This document shows, one piece after another, positions 1-5,520 of a stretch of DNA of 5,520 nt. Numbering within the stretch: the first letter of the stretch is position 1; each line of letters opens with the position of its first letter. The stretch spans positions 1-5,520 of the forward strand of contig RFTO01000089.1 of NCBI GenBank assembly GCA_009923375.1, written 5' to 3'. The notes below the pieces were generated by a model. The model saw only the letters and a list, made by a program, of their open reading frames with translations. It was not told where the DNA came from and ran no database searches. The position numbers and the translations under genes were made by a program. The DNA comes from Actinomycetota bacterium (GTDB taxonomy: Bacteria; Actinomycetota; Actinomycetes; S36-B12; UBA5976).

Positions 1-482
1 CAGCTGGATTCGATGTTCCGCGATCGCTGTGGAACATGACCACCCAATCAGTGAAGGCTCTGGGCTCGTTCCCAGTCAAGATTTACGACCTCGGAAAGTC
101 CCTGGTCACCAACCAGCCTCGCGATATTTATGGGCCAGTGTCGGTGGTGGGCGTGGTAAACATTGGTGGGCAGATGACTGCTGACGGCGTGCCGTGGCGA
201 GAGTCAGCGCTGAACCTGCTCGGTTTGCTCGCGTCGCTGAACCTGTTCCTCTTCTTGTTCAACCTGATTCCGCTGCCGCCGCTCGATGGGGGACATGTTG
301 CGGGTGCGGTGTGGGAGGGGATCCGGCGCCGCTGGGCCCGCATGAGTGGGCGTGCAAACCCCGGACCGGTCGATACCGCCGCGATGCTGCCAATTGCTTA
401 CGTGGCAGCGTCGGTGCTTCTCTTGATGTCGTTGGTGGTCATCGTTGCCGACATCATCAAGCCCGTTCACCTGCCTGGTTAG
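1..482 (+). CDS. rip1: Rip1/RseP-type site-2 intramembrane zinc metalloprotease, C-terminal part
   Basis: Open at the left edge in frame 3, so the N-terminus and the HExxH zinc site lie outside the window; about 159 residues are visible. The family (peptidase M50) cleaves transmembrane substrates such as anti-sigma factors within the membrane. Seen here: the block GPVSVVG, then a hydrophobic stretch leading into NLIPLPPLDGGH, the conserved second active-site motif (N-x-x-P...DGG) whose Asp is the third zinc ligand. After a basic cytosolic loop (GIRRRWARMSGR) comes a last hydrophobic segment (LPIAYVAASVLLLMSLVVIVADII) and a short tail ending VHLPG. This matches what I recall of the mycobacterial Rip1 C-terminus, so the 3' end looks complete. 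The stop (TAG, 480-482) is 3 bases from the stop of the convergent SLOG gene. In M. tuberculosis ispG follows directly; here two reverse-strand genes intervene. The symbol is by homology; rseP is the alternative name. Confidence 0.93.
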   Translation, partial: AGFDVPRSLWNMTTQSVKALGSFPVKIYDLGKSLVTNQPRDIYGPVSVVGVVNIGGQMTADGVPWRESALNLLGLLASLNLFLFLFNLIPLPPLDGGHVAGAVWEGIRRRWARMSGRANPGPVDTAAMLPIAYVAASVLLLMSLVVIVADIIKPVHLPG

Positions 483-485
483 GAC

Positions 486-1067
486 CTAAGCAGACGCAAG
501 TCCCTCATCATCGAACAAACCAGATTGGGCGACTGGAAGAGACTTGGATATCCGCCGTCGGTAGGTTGCGAGCCGCTTTTGCGCCTCCGAAGCAGCTTCC
601 GGAAAGCGGCAGCGGAGGCCTTCAAGGTGCGAGGGGCTGTCGACTGTCCACAGCAAGTCGTCGTCAGGCGTCCAAATCCGGCTCGACTTTTCAGCTTCAA
701 AGAGGTCGATGACATTCGCCAATGTGCCTGGACTTGAGCCGTCCCACACCATGAGCCCCTCATCGGCCTTCGAGACCATGATGCGGTCCTTCACCGTGTG
801 CTTAGCGGCACTTTGGGACTTAAGCCCAGAATCGATGTAGCGCTCTTCCCATTGCCCTGCATTGGCGCGAGCTTGCCCCACGCTGGTGAACACCACCACC
901 CGGGGATACCCGGCTGAATGTAGGACCTTCTGAAAGAAGGAGTCGGCTCCGGGCGCGTCTCCTACAAGGAACCAGTAGCGCTTTTCCATCATCTCCGCAA
1001 GGAACTCCACGACGGGCGGGGGTAATTGAGAAATCTTGCGTGAACCGCCCAACATCATCGCGCTCAT
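486..1067 (-). CDS. SLOG-superfamily (DprA/LOG-like Rossmannoid) nucleotide-binding protein, second gene of a PRTase–SLOG pair
   Basis: 193 residues. I recognise the fold pattern but no named protein. The N-terminus has GGSR (7-10) after a short beta strand, then FLVGDAPGAD (33-42), RANAGQW (67-73), KDRIM (93-97) and AD-GLMVWDGSSPGT (101-115). A Gly-Ser-Arg near the start, a Gly-rich G-D-A-x-G-A-D loop and a late G-T motif are typical of SLOG proteins, which bind nucleotides or, in the LOG branch, cleave nucleoside monophosphates. The C-terminal ~75 residues are charged, have no recognised domain and end in LFDDEGLASA. The ATG at 1067 overlaps the TGA of the upstream PRTase frame as ATGA, and an AAGGAAG (1071-1077) lies just upstream, so translation is probably coupled. 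No transmembrane segment or signal peptide: cytosolic. Its substrate, and whether it acts in defence or in nucleotide salvage, are not shown by the sequence. Confidence 0.8.
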   Translation of the reverse strand: MSAMMLGGSRKISQLPPPVVEFLAEMMEKRYWFLVGDAPGADSFFQKVLHSAGYPRVVVFTSVGQARANAGQWEERYIDSGLKSQSAAKHTVKDRIMVSKADEGLMVWDGSSPGTLANVIDLFEAEKSSRIWTPDDDLLWTVDSPSHLEGLRCRFPEAASEAQKRLATYRRRISKSLPVAQSGLFDDEGLASA

Positions 1068-1698
1068 GGTCTTCCTTCATTCGGAGGGCGTAAGTAAGTC
1101 ATGGCAATTGCGTACAGGGCTGCATCGGGAAACGCTTGTTTCAGGGCTCTGCAAGCTTCCGTCATCGTTGAACCCGAGTCAAGCACGTCGTCAATGATAA
1201 GCGCTTTTTTGACCTGAAGCTGCCTCAAGTCTGACCCACAAACGTACTTACCGCGTAGAGCCAGTGGCCTGTCTTCGGTATTGAGACTCTGCCAACTGGA
1301 ACCTGTCCGACTTTCTGCAACGTGTGTGCACGTATCGCGATTCCACTATTCACGACAACATCCGCAATCATCGGCACGAGCGATGTACCGATTGCCCGAT
1401 TGGGCGGCGGCGCAATCACGACGTCGAAGACTCCAGGCAACATGGCGCCAGCGAATTTCGCGATGTAGGAGCCAAGCTCTTCAGCTAGATCACTTGCCGA
1501 AGCGTCGGAGTTGTATTTGGCATGGTTGACGCGCCGTCCAAAGAAGGATGGCTTCCAGTCGCCCGTGGTTTCTTCCGCGACCGTGTACTTCCCCAACCCC
1601 CAAGCCTCGATGGCCTGCGGCACATCGAATATTCGGTAGCAGCCGATGGCCGGACAGGGGTGCCCTGGTTTCCAGTGCTCGTGATCAAAAGGACTCAT
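1064..1698 (-). pseudogene. Phosphoribosyltransferase (ComF-like type I PRTase), frameshifted near 1306-1312
   Basis: The first frame reads 157 residues from ATG 1698 to TGA 1225-1227 and contains the N-terminal PRTase half: FGRRVNHAKY (53-62), a helix, then FDVVIAPPPNR (91-101). The catalytic half is in the next frame: after LQKV (127-130) it continues RTGSSWQSLNTEDR, then PLALRGKYVC and the PRPP-binding loop LIIDDVLDSGST (bases about 1166-1201), ending at TGA 1064-1066. Restoring one base near 1306-1312 gives one 211-residue protein. Type I PRTases transfer phosphoribose from PRPP to a base or amine, or run the reverse reaction; the DD pair and SGST loop bind PRPP-Mg. The N-terminus has HPCPAIGC (13-20), which could bind metal but is unproven. 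The start is supported by a perfect AAGGAGG. Well-preserved motifs on both sides of the break favour an assembly indel or a very recent mutation over old decay. The acceptor base is unknown. Confidence 0.8.
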
Positions 1699-1703
1699 TG
1701 ATG

Positions 1704-1710
1704 CCTCCTT
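1704..1710 (-). promoter_or_regulatory. Ribosome binding site of the PRTase gene
   Basis: On the minus strand this reads AAGGAGG, a perfect anti-16S match, 5 bases before the ATG at 1698. It fixes the start of the reverse-strand operon. It is much stronger than anything upstream of ispG, the acetyltransferase gene or proS. Confidence 0.75.
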
Positions 1711-1727
1711 GTTCCTGAGTCGGGGGC

Positions 1728-1755
1728 ATTATTGGGGCAGGCTCCGACAGTGAAA
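1728..1755 (-). promoter_or_regulatory. Candidate promoter of the PRTase–SLOG operon
   Basis: On the minus strand AATAAT (1728-1733) matches the -10 consensus TATAAT at 5 of 6 positions and would start transcription about 20-25 bases before the PRTase ATG. The hexamer 16 bases upstream of it is TTTCAC (1750-1755), a poor -35 match (2 of 6). The position is right, but the evidence is only the -10 box. Confidence 0.3.
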
Positions 1756-1859
1756 GCGCATTGGCACCAGCTCTGCCAGTTCAACCAGCCGCAAGCTTTC
1801 GTACCCAGGATCTGTCCGATGACTGGCCGGGGAGGCCGCGCCTACGTGCTCCCGCCGCT

Positions 1860-1873
1860 CGCGCCGCGGCGCG
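1860..1873. repeat. Perfect 14-bp GC palindrome between the divergent operons
   Basis: CGCGCCGCGGCGCG equals its own reverse complement (centre between 1866 and 1867). It lies 32 bases before the ispG ATG, inside the divergent intergenic region 1699-1905. It could be an operator half-site pair or a small hairpin, but in a stretch made only of G and C such palindromes arise fairly easily by chance. No T-run follows, so it is not a terminator. Confidence 0.45.
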
Positions 1874-1893
1874 CCGACTACGCCGCGAAGTGA

Positions 1894-1899
1894 CAGAAT
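1894..1899 (+). promoter_or_regulatory. Candidate -10 box of a leaderless ispG promoter
   Basis: CAGAAT matches TATAAT at 4 of 6 positions and ends 6 bases before the ispG ATG, so transcription would begin at or next to the start codon. No Shine-Dalgarno sequence precedes ispG, which fits leaderless translation, common in actinomycetes. No -35 match is seen. The context GACAGAATGC resembles GATAGGGTGC before proS. The rest of 1699-1905 shows no gene: the ORFs crossing it are shadows running into ispG. Confidence 0.35.
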
Positions 1900-1905
1900 G
1901 CAGAC

Positions 1906-3090
1906 ATGGCAAACATCGGCATGCCGTCGCTTCCCGCGCCGGTCCTCGCACCCCGTCGCAAGAGTCGGCAACTCATCCTGAAGCACCACACCAATCCGCT
2001 ACCTGTCGGTGGCGATGCGCCGGTGAGTGTGCAATCGATGGCGACCACCTTGACCGCCGATGTGGATGCCACTCTGCAGCAGATCGCGGAATTAACCGCC
2101 ACCGGTTGTCAGGTGGTTCGCGTGGCTGTGCCAAGCAGTGATGATGCCGAAGCCCTGCCGCAGATCGCGAAGAAGTCAGGCATCCCGGTGATCGCCGACA
2201 TCCATTTCCAGCCGCGTTACGTTTTCGCAGCGATCGACGCCGGCTGCGCGGCTGTCCGCGTGAATCCGGGAAACATTAAGCAGTTCGACGACCGCGTCGC
2301 TGAGATTGCCAAGGCGGCCGCAGATGCGAAGACGCCGATTCGCATCGGAGTGAACGCAGGATCGCTGGACAAGCGACTGCTTGAGAAATACGGCAAGGCA
2401 ACGCCAGAGGCGCTCGTGGAGAGCGCGTTGTGGGAGTGCTCGTTATTCGAAGAGCACGGCTTCCGCGACATCAAGATCTCAGTCAAGCACCACGACCCCG
2501 TGATCATGGTGCAGGCGTACAGGCTGCTGGCGGCTCAGTGTGAGTACCCCTTACACCTCGGAGTGACAGAAGCCGGACCTTCCTTTCAGGGAACGATTAA
2601 GTCCGCTGTGGCCTTTGGTTCGCTGCTGGCAGATGGCATCGGCGACACCATCCGCGTCTCGCTCTCGGCTCCGCCGGTGGAGGAGGTCAAGGTCGGTTTG
2701 CAGATCCTCGAATCATTGAACCTGCGCGAGCGTGGTTTGGAGATCGTCAGCTGCCCGTCGTGCGGACGTGCGCAGGTGGACGTTTACACACTCGCAAACC
2801 AGGTCAGCGCAGGCCTCGAGGGATTAACAGTCCCATTGCGCGTTGCGGTTATGGGGTGCGTGGTGAACGGCCCCGGTGAAGCGCGAGAGGCTGACCTCGG
2901 TGTTGCTAGCGGAAACGGTAAGGGCCAGATCTTCGTCAAGGGTGAGGTCATCAAGACGGTGCCGGAATCTGAAATCGTCGCAGTGCTGATCGAGGAGGCC
3001 ATGAAAATCGCAGCCGAACTCGGTTACGACGCAGACGGTGATTCCGATCCGGCGCTGCTCGGCGGCGGTCCGGTTGTCACCATCAGCTGA
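1906..3090 (+). CDS. ispG: 4-hydroxy-3-methylbut-2-enyl diphosphate synthase (flavodoxin/ferredoxin-dependent)
   Basis: 394 residues, a usual bacterial length (M. tuberculosis GcpE is about 387). The enzyme performs the penultimate MEP-pathway step, reductive ring opening of methylerythritol cyclodiphosphate to HMBPP, in the cytosol with a [4Fe-4S] cluster. Seen: the N-terminal TIM barrel with PVSVQSM (39-45), VIADIHFQPRY (95-105), AAVRVNPGNIK (115-125), IGVNAGSLDKR (147-157), ISVKHHDP (191-198), HLGVTEAGP (217-225) and GIGDTIRVSLSAPP (244-257). The C-terminal cluster domain has SCPSCGR (282-288) and MGCVVNGPGEA (316-326). C283, C286, C318 and E325 have the spacing of the known cluster ligands (in Aquifex C265, C268, C300, E307). 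The start at 1906 is favoured because MANIGMPSLPAPVLAPRRKSRQ resembles the mycobacterial N-terminus. The acetyltransferase gene follows after 12 bases, so the two are probably co-transcribed. Nothing key is missing. Confidence 0.98.
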   Translation: MANIGMPSLPAPVLAPRRKSRQLILKHHTNPLPVGGDAPVSVQSMATTLTADVDATLQQIAELTATGCQVVRVAVPSSDDAEALPQIAKKSGIPVIADIHFQPRYVFAAIDAGCAAVRVNPGNIKQFDDRVAEIAKAAADAKTPIRIGVNAGSLDKRLLEKYGKATPEALVESALWECSLFEEHGFRDIKISVKHHDPVIMVQAYRLLAAQCEYPLHLGVTEAGPSFQGTIKSAVAFGSLLADGIGDTIRVSLSAPPVEEVKVGLQILESLNLRERGLEIVSCPSCGRAQVDVYTLANQVSAGLEGLTVPLRVAVMGCVVNGPGEAREADLGVASGNGKGQIFVKGEVIKTVPESEIVAVLIEEAMKIAAELGYDADGDSDPALLGGGPVVTIS

Positions 3091-3102
3091 GGCACGACGC
3101 AT

Positions 3103-3969
3103 ATGACTGCTGGACACAGCGACGACGTTCGCACTGACTCGCTTCACGTCCGGCGGCTCGCCACGACAGATGAGCAGGCTCTGCGTCACCTGTGTCGACT
3201 CGATTCAGTGGCCAACTGTTTCGCACACTCGCGTATCGACGCATCTCTACGACCGAATGCGCCGACTTACTTTCTCGGTTCTTTCGCGGCAGACGGCGAA
3301 CTGCGCGGGGCTGTTTACATTGGCGCCAATCTTGTGCCAGTTGGCACAGATAATGACGACCGTCGCGCCATTGCAGCGGCGCTGGATGCGCTGACGGCGC
3401 GCGCTGCATCGTTAACTGGCCCGCGCGATGCTGTGCTGGGTCTCTGGTCGCTGCTGGAGTCGCGATGGGGCGTGGCGCGTGAGGTCCGCGAAGACCAGCC
3501 GGTGCTCGTCATTGATCAGCAGCCATCTGTCGCTCCACTTACGCAGTTGCGGCCGGTGATGCCGCATGAAATCGAGGATTTCCTACCGGCGTGCGTGGCA
3601 ATGTTCACGGAGGAAGTCGGCGTCTCGCCCCTGGCCAATGGGATGGCTGCGGCGTATCACGCGCGGGTGTCCGAGACCATCCGCGCTGGCCGCGCACTGG
3701 CCTTCATGCAGGACGGCGTGGTCGTGTTCAAGGCGGAGATTGGGTCAGTGGCTGACGGGGTGTGTCAGATCCAGGGTGTGTGGGTGCACCCTGATTGGCG
3801 CGGCCGCGGGGTGGCCACAGCGGGTATGGCGGCCGTGGTGCAGCATGCGCGCGAAAAGTTCGCTCCGGTGGTGTCGCTCTATGTGAACCATTACAACGAG
3901 GCCGCGCGTAAGGCGTATTCTCGAGTCGGTTTCCGTCAGCACACCACCTTTGCCACCATTCACCGCTAA
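3103..3969 (+). CDS. GNAT-family N-acetyltransferase with N-terminal DUF4081-like domain (Rv2867c-like)
   Basis: 288 residues. The N-terminal half (about 14-145) has no catalytic motif I can name, but resembles the extra domain of actinobacterial GNAT proteins encoded next to ispG. The C-terminal half (about 148-288) is a GNAT domain: a strand CQIQGVWVHPDWRGRGVATAGM (221-242), with the R-G-R-G-V-A loop that holds the acetyl-CoA pyrophosphate, then SLYVNHYNEAARKAYSRVGF (258-277), the typical motif B. The family transfers acetyl from acetyl-CoA to an amine; the substrate here is unknown. No signal peptide or membrane segment. The ATG at 3103 lies 12 bases after the ispG stop; the only ribosome-site candidate is GAGG (3089-3092), overlapping that stop codon, so coupling to ispG translation is likely. 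proS begins 21 bases after the stop. Confidence 0.9.
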   Translation: MTAGHSDDVRTDSLHVRRLATTDEQALRHLCRLDSVANCFAHSRIDASLRPNAPTYFLGSFAADGELRGAVYIGANLVPVGTDNDDRRAIAAALDALTARAASLTGPRDAVLGLWSLLESRWGVAREVREDQPVLVIDQQPSVAPLTQLRPVMPHEIEDFLPACVAMFTEEVGVSPLANGMAAAYHARVSETIRAGRALAFMQDGVVVFKAEIGSVADGVCQIQGVWVHPDWRGRGVATAGMAAVVQHAREKFAPVVSLYVNHYNEAARKAYSRVGFRQHTTFATIHR

Positions 3970-3977
3970 CGCGCCGA

Positions 3978-3983
3978 TAGGGT
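3978..3983 (+). promoter_or_regulatory. Candidate -10 box (TAGGGT) of a leaderless proS promoter
   Basis: TAGGGT fits the actinobacterial -10 pattern TAnnnT and is separated by 7 bases from the proS ATG at 3991, which places the transcription start at the start codon. It is inside the 21-base gap after the acetyltransferase gene. The same bases include AGGG (3979-3982), 8 bases before the ATG, which could instead be a weak ribosome site if proS is read from the ispG transcript. Confidence 0.4.
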
Positions 3984-3990
3984 GCGGCGC

Positions 3991-5520
<1,530 letters not shown>

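Noticed and set aside
194..712. 172-codon forward ORF crossing the rip1 3' end and the SLOG gene
   Set aside because: It overlaps two recognisable proteins in other frames and its translation is Arg/Ala/Gly-rich low-complexity without any motif.
1201..1212. T6 run at 1205-1210 as a rho-independent terminator
   Set aside because: It is inside the PRTase coding sequence (Lys-Lys codons before the PRPP loop) and has no GC hairpin before it.
1225..1345. Programmed -1 ribosomal frameshift to make the full PRTase
   Set aside because: The usable window between the -1 frame stop and the 0-frame stop has no X-XXY-YYZ slippery heptamer; the A6 run (minus strand, 1205-1210) lies after the 0-frame stop and so cannot serve.
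1729..1989. Reverse ORF across the divergent intergenic region into ispG
   Set aside because: It overlaps the ispG start region and the likely promoters, and has no motif or ribosome site.

Overview
The window comes from a high-GC bacterium, almost certainly an actinomycete (Actinomycetota). The forward-strand genes are a Rip1/RseP-type site-2 protease (3' part), ispG, a two-part GNAT acetyltransferase and a bacterial-type proS (5' part). I recognise this order, and the close resemblance to the Mycobacterium tuberculosis proteins, from memory of the dxr–rip1–gcpE–Rv2867c neighbourhood. The species cannot be named from this sequence.

Layout. Bases 1-482 hold the C-terminal part of the membrane metalloprotease. 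Bases 486-1698 hold two genes on the opposite strand: a phosphoribosyltransferase (PRTase) gene, transcribed first, and a SLOG-like Rossmannoid nucleotide-binding gene, joined by a 4-base ATGA overlap. Bases 1699-1905 are a divergent intergenic region with the start signals of both directions. Bases 1906-3090 are ispG, 3103-3969 the acetyltransferase, and 3991 to the window end is proS. proS is cut off after 510 codons and is open to the right edge.

How the genes relate. The forward genes are conserved housekeeping functions: isoprenoid precursor synthesis by the MEP pathway, regulated membrane proteolysis, and prolyl-tRNA charging. The reverse-strand PRTase–SLOG pair is the accessory element. 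It sits exactly where rip1 and ispG are neighbours in M. tuberculosis, its last stop codon is 3 bases from the rip1 stop codon, and its base composition looks lower in G+C than its neighbours. ispG is therefore cut off from rip1 transcription and probably has its own promoter; the sequence offers a plausible leaderless one.

Most notable: the PRTase reading frame is broken by one missing base near 1306-1312. The short ORF ending at 1225 lacks the PRPP-binding loop, but the loop (LIIDDVLDSGST) is intact in the adjacent frame, which runs on to the ATGA junction with the SLOG gene. Either the assembly has a one-base error or this genome carries a recent frameshift. I see no tRNA, rRNA, CRISPR array, insertion sequence or convincing rho-independent terminator.
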